Shown here: one piece after another, positions 44,936 through 57,719 of the stretch
Layout of the letters: each line of letters opens with the position of its first letter
Numbering within the stretch: position 1 is the first letter of the stretch
Assembly (NCBI GenBank): GCA_009760855.2
Contig: WPIO01000122.1
Coordinates: 588,001-652,000 of the forward strand
Reading direction: 5' to 3'
From: Cristatella mucedo
Taxonomy: Eukaryota; Bryozoa; Phylactolaemata; Cristatellidae
Length of the DNA: 64,000 nt
Translations under genes and position numbers: made by a program
Notes under the pieces: model-generated
Told to the model about the DNA's origin: nothing
Database searches by the model: none
Seen by the model: only the letters and a program-made list of their open reading frames with translations

Positions 44936-45034
44936 CTACCCTTTGTCTGGGCCGTAGGGGTCCTCTTCAGTCACTCCAAGTGCCCGCTTCTGCCGTGTCA
45001 CCTCTCCTTGTAGATGCACTAAACTCCCATGCGT
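44936..45034 (-). CDS. Candidate terminal coding exon, unidentified gene
   Basis: An excellent acceptor (ctactgctgctgtttcag) is followed by an open frame of 32 codons and a TAG stop at 44938-44936. The product is charged and helix-like (H-L-Q-G-E-V-T-R-Q-K-R-A-L-G) and ends in an acidic, turn-rich tail (T-E-E-D-P-Y-G-P-D-K-G). Composition and the clean splice signal look like the last exon of a small conserved protein. I could not identify the family, nor an upstream exon with confidence; a frame starting with Met at 45927 (minus) is a possible but weak partner. Confidence 0.45.
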   Translation of the reverse strand, partial: THGSLVHLQGEVTRQKRALGVTEEDPYGPDKG

Positions 45035-48000
45035 CTGAAACAGCAGCAGTAGGTAACGTCATCACTGCAAAAACATTACCAAGACACAAACACAAGCAAG
45101 CGATAATGAAACGATTATTGTATTAACTACGAAAGCATAATTTTTAATTTTGGTTTACGCAGACTAGCGCTTTAATCAGATGAAATCAATTCATTTCGCC
45201 ATCATTTGCTGATAAATCTGGAACAATGGTGAAGGGAACAGAAAATGGCTGCTTATACTTAAGCTTTGCTTAAAACCGAGTTGCTTACAATTGATGCTCT
45301 CCATGTGCTAAAAATGAAAAGAAACCGGAAGAGAACTCGGGACATTGCTATCGGTTACTTATATCCGAGATTTGCTTGTAAGTAAGCTGCTTATAACCGA
45401 GGTTGACTCTAACCGCCCGTTTGATATTCCTAGCATCATCTCAAACCGCACAGACCATTTTCGCTCGGGAGTTTAGTGACCTTGATAGCTGGATTCAATG
45501 TGCAGCCACCTCCTTCAGTTATCACAAACGAGTCAGGCAAATTTCAGACAGGCAGTCGTTTCCGTGACTTCTATAAAAAAGAGGAATTTAGAATAATAAC
45601 TTTGTAAAGGATCTAAAAAGAGATTGAGTTTTCTGAGGGCTCTTTGTCATGTGCATTATTATTATTATTATTATTATTATAGATTTGAACAATGGAGAAC
45701 TAAGGTAAATTATTATTAGGCCTAACCGACGAGCGTTGAGTAACTAAGCCCAGCTTGAATGCCAAAAAATGGTGGCCTAGATAATTCTTTCAAACTTAGT
45801 AATGACCAACGTTGACAGGCAGGCCGACGTCGACCAGCTGCAAAGTGAAGCTCAGGTTGATGGTACAGGCACAAATGCCACGGTTCTTTTTTGAACCACC
45901 CTGCTTCGATAGAGGTCTGCTCATGATGATCCCACCATGACTGCTGCTGCCTCGTGATCGTTGCTAGAAGAAAACAGCGTGTTTTGTGCACAGCGACTCT
46001 TGTGGGCACGACAATTTAGCCAGACTGGTGCTAAGCTACAATACCGAACAATTTAGAAGCTATGAGAAAACTTAGTACGACTTGGAAACTGTAAAGTCTT
46101 ACAGAAAAAAATGTTCTGCCAAATAGAGATTGCAGCAACTGAGATAAATCTGGGTATATCCTTCAAAATGAACATTCGCAAGAGGAAAACAACGTTGGAC
46201 GATTTAACTGCCTCATTTGCTTTAGCGGGAAAATATGACAGGTCACTGCAGTATTAGAACATACAACCTGGATCAGATAAAGCTCTGACTTAACATAATT
46301 GGCGAAAGCCTGGGGGCTTTAAGCATCCCTAAGATAATTTTTTCCCACTTTGTGCGAATTTATCCATCAAGTATGTATTTGCATTTTAAGGATATCACAA
46401 CCAGCTGCTCGTGGGCTTGTCAATTCTAGAATAGGCTTCATAGAATGGCCACCTCCCGGTCTCCATAGGCACGTAGCAAGATTTGCAGTTTATGCACAGC
46501 TTAGCAGCAAGGATTGTTCATCATTATCGTGACAGTTGCCGAGTTAAACAACTAAACGCTCACCAGCCCTTAGATTCATCACCCATCGCGTCGACAAAGT
46601 ATTTTTGTCTTCCGATTTTTTGTTTGAACGTTATATTTTTTCAGCCAACGTTGATTAGTTTCCAGTAAGGTTTTCAGTCGAAACTTCTGCTCTTCTTATA
46701 CTTAATCATTTTGCTATGCCTCTGTTAGGACTTTAAAGCTCAGTTAGTCCACGACTCCTAGTTTTTTATTCTGTATTTTACTTCTTATAGATACGGTGAC
46801 ATTAAATGACTACTATTAGAAAAATCTGCTCAAAATCAACCAGTTCATAATACAGGCCGCAGCCTGAATCCGAATTGTATTGTTATGCTCGTGATAACTA
46901 ATATTCATTTTGCGAACCAATCAAAACGGCTCATTTCTAAAAGGCCTAAAGGACTTTGACGTTTTTAATTGTGAGGTAAAAGTCAGGCAATAGTTACTAA
47001 TGACAATTCTTTCCTTATCACAAAAGTTCTCTACTTTTGATCGAGCATTTCATAATGAGTATGATTTCTATTCCAAGTGTTATAGTAAAATTTAATGATA
47101 TAAACCTTTGAAAACCAAACGTCTAAGTCCCTACCAGTAGGACGTGCACTTGTCTATAGGGAGATCTGTTAGCGGTATTCTAAAGATTCAAATTTAGTAA
47201 TAGTTTCCAGTAGCTTCAAGCCAGATAGGAGGATTTCGCACCTACACAACTTAAGCCAAAAGTCATACCTAGCTTTATTTTTAGTAAGCGTTCACAGAAC
47301 TACGTGAACTTGTTAGCTGTCTGGCTGATTTTCGCTTCTTGGCATGTGCAAGCGTATAAAAGGCAATACTCTTACACATATCGGATGAATGCCCACGAAG
47401 CATGGTGAGTGTAATTCGCTTCAGCGGTCTTTACAGTAAATATGGAAGCTGGAAAGGGCTACTTCCCATGGTCACCAGTGACAATGCATGCCCATACCTA
47501 TGGCAAAGTCGCTTGTACTGGGCCGTATTATATATTACTATGCTGTTATATCTAAACCTCACGTTAGCTAGTTCCCCATTTAAAATAAAGTTCTTGATCC
47601 TCTGACAGTGGCAAGGCCACGCTCGGGCCTCTGTCTTTGGAGTTACTTGTGTAGTTGCATCCACTGCTGAAGTTCACTTACAGGTGTTGCTCACCCTCTG
47701 CTTTAGACGAGTTGCCTAATTGCTCGTGAGGGGTTTCCCTTTCTTGCTATCTACCAGTTTCATTGGTCGCGTAGGTTGAGCTCTTGGGCACCATTCGTTC
47801 ATTCTTTCACCATTCGTTCATTCACCACTCTTGAGCACCATTTGTTCTTGTCACATCGTGTGTAGAAGTGCAAAAGTCCTGCGTATTCATATGAATTAAA
47901 GCTCAACATGCGAGCCCCTTCTAGAAGCGCCACGATCATGCAACAAGGGGCAAACGCTGTATTTAACAGCACCCACCCTCCTTGATGGATTCCGGAGCTG

Positions 48001-48594
48001 TGCATTCAGCTGCACTGCAAGCTTACCAACAGTCGATTGATAATACCCGCTAAAAGGTGTATGATTGAAAGCGCCAGTAAACTTGTAAGACGTCTTAAAT
48101 AAAGGCAAACCACGTTTGAATGAATAGTGTCGTTTAGAACAAGCTGCTTTAATTCTTCTTATCTAATAGGCCTATGGCAATAGTCTCTTTCAATTCTAGG
48201 CTTTATTTTTCTTTTCGTGTGCTGACGCAATTTTTGCTTTGGCCGGAGAGAAATTATAGTAGCTGCGTCTCCGATAGTCGAGAAACCTCACCATTTTATG
48301 GCCTTACATTAGAAGCTATAACTAGGGCACATATTGCTGAAGTATTTTCACGCCAAGTATAAATCTTAACTACGTAACAGATAGTCAAAGACAACTTGTG
48401 AAAGGGCTCCACAAGCAAAGGTAAATCCTTCTTACGATGATATATTTATACACCACAGTCTGTTTCTATACGAAACTGAGGTCTAGCGTAGAAATATATT
48501 TTAAGCAGCTCTTCTGCAGTGTTATGTAATTTATCTCCATCTGTAACTACACGAAGCCAAAAAGACTATGTGGGTTTTACACAGGAGCGTTTTG
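45035..48594. other. Spacer; LINE-A tail at 45595-45685 (+), otherwise nothing recognised
   Basis: The LINE-A tail (gatctaaaaagagattgagttttctgagggctctttgtc, then TTA units) is the only repeat I can name. The minus frame 46009-45722 is GC-richer and open for 95 codons without a recognised motif. The rest is AT-rich with short chance frames. Confidence 0.5.
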
Positions 48595-49180
48595 CTTAGC
48601 GTACTCACAGCCTAAGGGGCTTTTGGTACTCAGTAGTGAGTAGCATGGAAGTAGCATCTCAGAACCGCTGGGAACGATGTGCCGTAGTCGACAGAAGGAG
48701 AGTAGATGTCGTTGCCTAAGAATCTTGGAAGCCAGTTCAGTAGTCTAGGAGCTGCAGAGCTCATGCTTCTGTCGACAACGGCCTTTAAGCAGAGGAATGA
48801 AACAGCCAATTTATTTTTAAATACCGGACCTGAGGAATCGAGGAGGCTGAAACTTTTGCAGCAGTTCAGCTCAATATTGAGGAGCCAAGCCATTGCGGAC
48901 CTTGTGGGTCATCGTATGAACTTTGCTTCAAATCCGTTGATCAACCGCAGCTACCTTAGCTGTTTTTGCAAAGGAGACACGTGGTCTAATCTCTGGGATT
49001 GCCAAACTAGCCCTGCTGCCATATTCAAAGCCATCTCAGTGGCCTAGTTTTTTTTGGTAGCCCGAGCAAATGGGAATTACAATAATCAAACCAACACAGA
49101 GCTAAGGAGGTGTAAGTAGGCATGCAAAGTTGGGTGGTAGATCACCACAAGAAATTCCTCAGCTGTTACTCACTGCCACA
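48595..49180 (-). mobile_element. LINE-B C-terminal fragment
   Basis: The minus frame 48893-48630 reads N-K-L-A-V-S-F-L-C-L-K, D-R-S-M-S-S-A-A-P-R-L-L-N, N-D-I-Y-S-P-S-V-D-Y-G-T-S-F, matching the 10-kb copy. Upstream sequence to about 49180 can be followed with breaks. The plus frame 48706-49047 is its antisense shadow. Confidence 0.8.
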
Positions 49181-50016
49181 TGACGGTTATGTGCATTAAA
49201 TTGAATGTCCTTTCGGTAGAGCTGCATTCCCAAAGTCATTATGTTAGCAGATATTTTTTTCAAAGGTCCAATTCAAGAATAACCAGTAGCTTGCGCTGTA
49301 CGATGCATGTGTTAGGCCACTTCTCCTGGAGCGTTTTAAATAGGCACCTGGCTCTGGGTGAATCACAATTAATTTCTTTCCATGTTTGAATAACGGTTTT
49401 TCATGGAATGCAAGTACGCAGTAAATACAATTTTCGTTATCAAACCGATAAATTAAGAGGCAATGCCGGAGTATTGAGCACTAGATGGCAGCAACTTGCA
49501 CAATAAAGTATGAACGCTTCAATAAGAAAATGTATGAGTTTCAGCAGCGTCAAGTTCCTTCCCCCAAGACTCGAGCAACTGTTTTGCCATGACCTTTTAC
49601 AGTACATAACTAAATTTATCTAAAATTTAACAATCTCAAAGAAACTCCACATATTGCTAGTTCAAATACATCAATGCAATAATGTACATGATACAATAAT
49701 CTCTATAAATATCTATATACGCATGTACAATAACCTTTATATATGTTTGCAATACAATAATTTCAATTTTGTGTGTATTTGATGCTGCCATGACAATATA
49801 TTGTTTGAAAGCCGAAATTAATCTATATGCTTGATATAATTAGGCAAGCTCTCATGCAATGATTTTTTCATCGTGCAGGCCAAGGGGTGCAGTAGCAGAT
49901 ATCAGCTGCTATGAATATTCCTGTCTCACTAATCGTAGAAAACTTCGCATGTTTTTATAAAAATGTATGCATTTTTAGGTGCTTAATTTTAACTCCCACT
50001 AATCTGTATACAAGTA
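49181..50016. other. AT-rich spacer, nothing recognised
   Basis: Low-complexity AT-rich text with repeated ataataatct and tataca phrases around 49.68-49.76 kb. No coding or RNA feature. Confidence 0.5.
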
Positions 50017-50160
50017 TAATTCATAAGTGTAACTCCAAAGAAAACTTAATTTTTAATATGGTTTTTCACATATACATCAGGGCTCGAGCCCAAGACTTCA
50101 GCCAAGACCTTAGTTGGGCGAGCACCTTAACCACTTTATCAAACTAGCTTAAGTTTTAGG
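50017..50160 (-). mobile_element. SINE2 copy, diverged
   Basis: Aligns end to end with the 42.5-kb SINE2. On the plus strand ataattcata..., a degraded hairpin region (aactccaaagaaaactta), cacatatacatcagggctcgagccc (box B, reverse), then ttgggcgagcaccttaaccact (box A, reverse). The hairpin arms are eroded. Confidence 0.72.
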
Positions 50161-50299
50161 CTAGTACTGTAACTTCAGATTTTTATTTTTCACTGGCTTA
50201 TTGGGATGTGTCAAAATGATCATGGAAAGCTGTAACTTGATATGATTTTCTCTAACTCCGAGAAATATCGCTGGAGAGGGTTAATCATCAATTTACTAT

Positions 50300-51061
50300 T
50301 GCTAATGTTAATGTTGTTTCAGCCTCTCAAGCACAGTAGCGTTTCACTGCACATGCCTGCTCGTATGTAAATCTGGTACACATTCCAGTGCCAAATCATC
50401 AGTCCTCTCCCATCGCAGTCCAACACAGTTCTCCTAAGTGTTGCTGCATCAAGTTTAAATTTCTTTAGTGCTAAGATTGTGCCAGCAGTCGGGCACAGCA
50501 GAAGATGGCTCCGACATATGCCGTTTATTAAGGAAAAATGGAACCGGGCCATGATAGCACCAACACTAGGGTAGGAGCATCTGAGAATGCCAAAAAGTGG
50601 GTCCACTGTTCTCGGCTCAAGGCAGTGGCATGGCGTCAGGCGGATCCAACATAATCTCTTCCCATCAATAACCGATGAAGCCCAGCTTTCACGGTATCAA
50701 GTCTGGTAGGTAGATAAGACAATGTCCTTAGTTTTTCACCATCGATGTACTGATGCACATCGGGTTTAGTCGGCCGCACTGCTTTTCACGATGAATCCAG
50801 CTTCGTTGTTTAATGCATCTGCATTAAAATGTTCTCAGAGCTCTCTGTCCATGGTTCTCCAATAGTATTGGTAGTTACAGGACCATCGAGGTATAGCCAC
50901 GAGTCAGTATGGGCCATCGTGCTCTCAGCTGCTACAGTAGAGCCTTGGCTGATTATGTCAGTGAGTTCTGCCACAGCTGAAATATTAATATTCGCACTAG
51001 CTTTACTGCTATAGCTGGTAGTAGGTCTTCCTCCTCCCAGCTCACTTTTTCCTTGTGTCAC
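50300..51061 (-). mobile_element. RNase H-type non-LTR retrotransposon 3' part, decayed
   Basis: The minus frame 51061-50810 contains T-D-S-W-L-Y-L-D-G-P-V-T-T-N, which resembles the D-G-S-V-T start of the RNase H domain found downstream of RT in some non-LTR elements. The downstream minus sequence gives L-H-R-L-L-M-G-R-D and a broken C-x-C / T-V-D-P-L-F-G block that looks like the C-terminal Cys-rich, V-E-H-x-L-x-x-C motif of such elements. Part of it recurs at 27.4 kb. The assignment is by motif resemblance only. Confidence 0.45.
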
Positions 51062-51414
51062 CTAGTCAGGTTATGTCATTAAACCTTGCCGACGGAGCTT
51101 GATTTGGTGGCCCTGTCAAGCAATGCATCGACCTCGTAGTTTTTATGCACTCAATTCTAGGCCCTGTTGTGATACAGTGTCTCCGGCGGCGGCTGTTCTT
51201 GTGGAATTATACCAAAAACAAGCAGGCTAACATGAGAGGTGAACGAGACTCTCTTTATTACTTCAGCTGGTACATGAGACGAGCTGGGGGGGCTGACTCA
51301 CCACAGATAGGGGAGTGCATCTGTGGTGGACCACATGCTTACATCAAACGCCAGGCAGTGCACCGAGTCAATTGCAGAACCACCTGCTGCAGGTGGGCAT
51401 ACATTGTTATTATA
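51062..51414. other. Spacer, nothing recognised
   Basis: A plus frame (51145-51660) opens here and runs into LINE-A in a non-LINE frame. The translation has no motif and the frame is judged fortuitous. Confidence 0.4.
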
Positions 51415-51692
51415 TCATCTGCTTTTCAGAACCTAAAGGTTCACCTATACCTCACACAAGCCCCAAATCCTTTGGAGACTGTGCCTGTAGCTCTTATGCT
51501 CCTAACCGCAGTCACAAAATCCGCTGACTTGGCCGCATTAAAAAAGAAATTAAAACGCACCTATTTGTTACAGCATTTAATGAGTTCTCGTGATTTCTCC
51601 TTTATGTGCTTATTGGTAGTGACACTGTGCATGCTGCAACTAACCACACTTGCCTTCTGACCCTGTGCATGTAACCCCTAACGATGTTAACA
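51415..51692 (+). mobile_element. LINE-A 3' fragment, interrupted
   Basis: From ttttcagaacctaaaggttcacc through ctcacacaagccccaaatcc, cttggccgcattaaaaaag, and cagcatttaatgag into 3' UTR (gtgacactgtgcatgctgc, cccctaacgatgtta). It stops mid-UTR at 51692, where an opposite-strand LINE-A begins, and has no tail of its own. Confidence 0.8.
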
Positions 51693-54600
51693 ACAATAAT
51701 AATAATAATGCACTTGATAAAGCGCCCGCAGAGAACTTAATCTCTTTCTATGTGCTTTATATTTGCTGCGAAGGGACATGCAATTGAATGATATGTAAAA
51801 TCATGCTTGAAAAGCAAACAAAATGAATAACATGATTAGGAACGACGTGCACAGGGTCAGCATGCAAATGTGGCTAGTGGCAGCAAGCACAGTGTCAGCA
51901 CGCATAAGCACATCACGGACGAACCTCAGGGACCCACTAAATGCTGCCCTAAATAGGTGTGTTTTTAGGTTCGCTTTAAATGTGGTCAGGCCAGGGGATG
52001 ATCTGACGCAGGTCAGGGGGGAGTTCCAGGCTTTGGGAGCATACGAACTTAATGCACGGTCTCCAAAGGATTTAAGGTTTGTAAGAGGTTTTTATAGACT
52101 GTTGGATTCCGAAAAGCGGGTGTTACGATGTTTGGTCTGATGGGGTAGTATATGTGAGAGATAGGCTCGAACCGTAGAATTAAGGAACCCAAAAGTCAGT
52201 TACAAAACCTTGAAGTCAATCTGTTGCTGACTGGTAGCCATTGTAGGTCGGCGAGAAGTGGTGTGATGTGGCAACTGTGGCGCTTACGACAGACAAGCCT
52301 AGCTGCATAGTCTTGCACCAGCTGCAATCGCCTGATCGCACATGCTGGTAGGCCAGTAAGCAGTGAGTAGCAGAAGTCGAAACGGCATGTCACGAATGCA
52401 TGGACCAACTTGGACGCTGTATCCTTATCTAAACACGCCCGAACTTTAGCAATGTCATGAAGCTGAAATAAGCAGATTCGACTGTGGAGCTGATCTGGTA
52501 GCCTAACGAGATTTTGCTTTGGAATATGACACCTTGGTTTCTAGCTGCTTCAACTGGTGATATGCCAGCAGAGCCAATTTTGAGAGTCAGCCTTTCCGAC
52601 CTCTGAAGCACACTAGGTTTGCCCTAATTAGGCAGTTAGTTTTATTATCGCTTAGTTTTAGAGAATTTGCTGCCATCCATGTGCATATGTCATCAATGCA
52701 TGCAGCAAGTGAGTTGAGAGAATTTGAGGTGCTCGAAGGCTGTGAGGGATCTAAGCAAAGGTACAACTGAGTGACATCCGCATAGAAGTGAAAGCCTAGA
52801 TTGTGCTTGGCAATCGCATTAGCAAGAGTGAGAGTATAAACGGTGAAAACACCAGACCTAGCACAGAGCCCTGAGGTACGCCATATTTCAAAGGTACTCA
52901 GTTGATCTTTGTCCATTCACGTCAATACTCTGGATCCTTCCAGAGAGAGAGAGAGAGAGAACCTGAACCACTGCAGAGCAGTGCCAGTGATGCCAGGCGA
53001 GATGAGAGGCGCTCTAGAAGAACTTTGTGATCGATGGTATCAAAAGCTGCCGAAAGATCGAGCAAAACAAGCAGATACACTCCAGCCACGTCTGCATTCC
53101 TAAGTAGGTCGTTGTATACCCTAAGCAATGCTGACTTCGTGGAGCGATTAGCTCTACAGCCAGACTGGAACTTACTAGCAAGGTGTGAGGTTTCGACATA
53201 TGAGTTCAACTGGTCTGCCACGACCTGTTTCAGTGTCTTCGATAGGAATGGTAGAAGGGAGACTGGGTGGTAGTTGCTTAAGTTCTCTTGGTCTAGTGTC
53301 GCTTTCTTGAGAAGTGGCCCGACTACAGCTCTTTTGAAAGGTGCTGGGACATGACCTGAGGCTAATGACATATCAATGATGTCAGTTATGCATGGCAGCA
53401 GCAGTTCAATGCAACGTATGAGCTGGACAGTGGGCATAGGGTCCAGAAGACTTGTTGTCTTCTTTGACTGAGATACGAACTTTAGGACTACATCACTAGT
53501 GACCTGCTTAAATGCAGACATTAAGGTGCAGCCAGGAATCGGGTTACAGCATTCCAGAAGAGATGTTGTCATCGCAGAGATGGATTACCTGATCTTGTCT
53601 ATATTCTGCACACAAAAATCGAGAGAAGCGATCGGCTAGATCATCATAAGGATCGTCAGGTAAGGAGCTAATCCTGGAAACGGTTGAGGAGATGGTTTAT
53701 TATCGACATCAGCATTTTTGGCTTGTGCATTTGTGATTATACAATGTTTCTATAGAAGCTAGACTTGGCCTTTGCTAGAAACGATTGGTACGACCTGCAG
53801 TAGTCTTCATATGCCTGTCGATGGACAGTTAGTCCGTATCCTGTGTATGCTGATTCAAGCTTTTGTTTAGCAGACCTGGCTAGTTTTAATGACTGTGGTA
53901 AACAATAGGCCGTCTGGGTGGGGCACACAGTGTGCTTTGTCAGAGGTGCAAACTCGTCGAGCGTGTCAGCTAGTGTCGTGTTGTAGCTATCTGCCAGTGA
54001 TGACAGATCCGAAGAAAGACTGAGCAGCAGATATGAAGCAGATATTCTCGCACGGACAGCATCGATGTTAAGGGACTTTGAGGTTTCGCGATTCACAGGT
54101 TATTCTAGACGAGGATGTGTACACACATCGTAGATTGAATGACATCTGCATGTCATCAGATAAGCTGGATTTGGTACTATTTGGTGATGACAAAGTGCAG
54201 TTGTATGAGAAACTCTGGTCGAGTGTATGACCCTTGATGTGGGTATGGCAATGCACATGAGCCACAAGAGACAATGAGTCAGTCAATGCACGAAATTCAG
54301 AACTGAAAGCGTCAGATAAGTTATCAAAGTGAACGTAGAAATCATCCACAACGAGGAAGGATCGATTTCTTGCACACAGAATCGCAATGAGATCAAATAA
54401 ATCTGAGATAAAGGAGGATTTGGTACCTGGTCGGCGATAGACTACTGACACTAGCAGTAGCTTTTTTTTCGGATGAGACCAAGACAATTGATAAAAATGA
54501 CTGCTTCGAGGGTACTGCAGACGATTTCAAGTTGAATTTCGAGCGCACGATAATAGTAACTCCACCTCCATTTTTGATCGATCTAGGGATGTGAAAGAAC

Positions 54601-54963
54601 GAGAAACCAGATGGGAATGCGTCTTTTATTGTCGGGCAGTTTATCAATTTCAGCAAAGTTTCACTTAGGGTGAGCAGGTTGATACCATTTTCAGAAATAA
54701 GGTCGCTTATTACGAGAGGCTTATTGCACATGGAGCGAGGATTCTAAAGGCAAGCGTTAAGTGTTTCCGATGGAGTTACAAAATTCCTGATGACCACTAA
54801 GTTAGAGAGATTAACAGTGACGCATGTGGGGGAGCGTGCTGAGCGGTACGAGACAATGCTTGGAATACCAAACGAGCAGCGACTCAGCTCGCAGTTCCCG
54901 CCCAAGGAGCTGCGTCTGGCCTGGCGGTTCCGGCCACCGTGGCGGCTACGGGTGCTTTTCTTT
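51693..54963 (-). mobile_element. LINE-A, nearly full-length but dead
   Basis: About 3.3 kb. From 5' (right) to 3': a GC-rich start near 54.95 kb; an AP-endonuclease domain in frames 54731-54393 and 54487-54068 (L-T-L-S-E-T-L-L, N-G-G-G-V-T-I-I-V-R-S, V-Y-R-R-P-G-T); a linker (54096-53737); RT in 53572-52922 and 52916-52587; a C-terminal domain (52408-52196 and on); and 3' UTR, hairpin and TTA tail at 51693. Defects include a CT/GA dinucleotide expansion at 52942-52961, loss of the second catalytic Asp (Y-A-D-V), and several frameshifts. tgttaaca occurs at both ends. Confidence 0.9.
52942..52961. repeat. (GA)n microsatellite inside the LINE-A RT
   Basis: Ten GA units replace a few codons between the W-F and the N-G-Q-R-S-T-E-Y-L segment of the RT, giving a Ser-Leu repeat in the reading frame. 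Confidence 0.95.
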
Positions 54964-54971
54964 TGTTAACA

Positions 54972-57719
54972 CATAATTCATGAATCTTAGCAACAACATT
55001 AATATCTAGGAATGCATTAGTCCGACGATGAAAGCCTATGTAGCCTGAAACCACATCGGGCCGAGAAAAATCATATACCTCGATAAGAATAGGACTAAGC
55101 TCCGAGCCAGGAGATACACTATACTTCAGTTATTTCTCTGATTACTTTGGTTGGTTCATATCAATGCTCCGGAATCTTGAGCGGCCCCTAGGGAACTTAC
55201 TGCACATTTGCAAAACGCTTCTTTTTTTAAAGATTAGCCATCCAACGAGTTGTGGAAGATTCGTTGGTTAATAAATCCGCTTAAAGAAAGCACAACATTT
55301 TGTGCGACAAACGTTAGACCAGGTTCTTTTCCTCAAAGACTTGACTGTCAACCAGGCTTCACTAAATCTGCTTTTTTTATAGCTGCGTGTACCACGTAAG
55401 AAACTGCCCTATGACCTAACGCAAATATTTGCATGCATTACAGACGCGAATTCTATACGTAGCTCCGCTGAGGTTTTGGTTGGACAATAGCAAGGTTTTA
55501 TTGATATCAGATACGCTTTAATGTATGCCAATGAGTTCTCACCTATAGCTAAGAAAGCACTTGCTCTTTAGTATTATAATAAAACCTTAGGTTGAGAACA
55601 CCCTTAGGTTACTTATTTGTCCACTTCCGAACGGGGCAAGAGTGGTAAAATATTATTTTGGAAATGTTAATAGCTTTTCCAGATCGGGGTGGGGGTCACA
55701 TCATTTCACTGGTATGTGATTTGCACCTTGCAATGACAATATGCTCGAAGCATTAGGTGATTTTCTTTAACCTCGTGCAGCTATACCCGAAAGCTCGGCT
55801 GGCACTGCACAATGGGTGCAAGTAATGTTTGATGCATGCATATTGATCACTCATGTGTGAGTACAATTAGGTATTGACTCGTGTTGCACCAAACAAGAGA
55901 AAAAAGTATAAATAGGGAAATGGTCCTGCAATTCTACAAGCTTCTGGAAACTGGCAGCTTATATAGAAAACAAGCTAAGAGTTTAGCACATTAAGCAGCG
56001 AAAACAATACAAGAATAAGATATCCCTTTTAGCACAGGTTGTCAGCTCTAGTGTTGCTGATAAACTTGATTACTTTTTTTAACAGATCGATGCATATTAC
56101 TTCCCAATACACCAACTTAGACACTCGAATGGAGCACATCCTAAGCAGCCAGCAAAAGACAAGCCACAGGATATTCTGCATGAATGCACACTCTCAAACA
56201 AGTCTACCGATAGTAAATACGGCAAGCTTTGGCTTCGTTAAGATATCAGATAACTTTACATAAAATCCAGAACATCCGGAAATGTTAATCTTTGCTATTC
56301 TAGCTTAGGTTACATTTAACACTAACACATTCAAGGCAGATTTAAGAACAACCGGCAGCGAGTCAGCTAATTGCTACATAAAATTGGCCGCTGACGAGGA
56401 CCCATATACGCATGACAAGTAACTGTAAAAAAACAAGATCACATGCACGTTCTAGATGATATTCTTAGTAATCATAAGCAAAATTAAAAAAAATTGGCTC
56501 AATAATACATAGCGCAAGGAAGTATGGAGCGATAGAAAGGTTTCAGAACTGAAGCGATCATAACTTTGACGACATGTTCCTTTATGGGCAGAATTATTAT
56601 TTTATGGAAAAGAATTAGTGGCACAGAATTACAATAAATGGAGTGAGACTAGCAAAAATTAAAATTAGCGGTATGCATTTTACTAAAACTATCACAACTA
56701 GTTTGGTCTTGGCAGAGGAATATGATGCTTTATGATCTAGGTCATGGATTCCAGTTCTGTAGCAGGCAATCCTATAGTTCACACTCACGGCAGTAGTCAT
56801 AGCTTTAAGGTTCTTCCATTACGTGATAATATAACTGGCATTGGTTGATCAGCTTTGATTTTCTATTTGTACTCACGCGCTCATGAGTGCTTGAAATATT
56901 AGATTATTGAGCCTCAGTGTCCCAGCCAAGGTTTTTCGTAAGAATCATTCTCTATGGTGAATTGCTAGCACTGTACTAACAAAGGTTTTTATTCGAGCCC
57001 TACAGCAAGTCATATTGTATTTGTTCTTTTTTAAGGCCACATTCAAAATTACAGTTTCTTTTATAGTAAAGAATGTTCCTTTTAAACCGCATACTTTTCA
57101 TAAGAAAATGAACTAAATTTGAAGCTCACCCTCACTCTGGAGGAAAATGTGCGGCAACTTGCTCGCAAAATCTAACTAGAGTCTTATGGCGGTGGCAAGT
57201 TGGAGGCCCCCAGTAACTTTTGCTTCGAGTTATATAGCTGGAAACCCACTGAATCAGCTAAAAATAAAAATTATCAACTCGCGAAAAGGGCTTGCCATAG
57301 GCCTCATGCTATTAAAGTGGCAACGAAGCTTTATCAAAAAAGAAGAGCTCAATTTTGTTTTTACTAAGAATGACTCATAATATAATTAAGAATTGATAGA
57401 GAAATATACGAGAATTATGTCAGAGTTGTGGTTTTCCACACATTTTTTGGTCGATGCCCCACAAGATAGCAAAATATTTTAGGCTTTTTTGCACTGCATT
57501 GCGTCATCAAATTTGTCTTGCTTACAAGCCACAGTTTAATTTTTTTGAAACAATTAGTGTAGGGTATGGGATCGTAGCAAACCTGCAGAAGTCCTCAGAG
57601 GCTGGAGAAAAAGTATGAATTTACTCGATAGTGAGTGGCTTAATTTAATAATCTATAGACAAAATTAAGTATCTAGTCTTTTCTATCGTCAGAGTTTCCA
57701 TTCCACACCAAAACACTTG
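54972..57719. other. AT-rich spacer, nothing recognised
   Basis: Short chance frames only. Two stretches (56700-56790, 56930-57020) vaguely recall tRNA-like SINE heads (tttggtcttggcagagg; ttattcgagccctacagcaag) but are too diverged to call. Confidence 0.45.

Noticed and set aside
48706-49047. 113-codon plus frame
   Set aside because: It is the antisense shadow of the minus-strand LINE-B fragment.
51145-51660. 171-codon plus-strand frame
   Set aside because: Its right half lies over LINE-A in a frame other than the LINE's own, and the left half has no motif. It is fortuitous.
56700-57020. Two further tRNA-like SINE heads
   Set aside because: Box A and box B resemblance is too weak and no second copy supports them.
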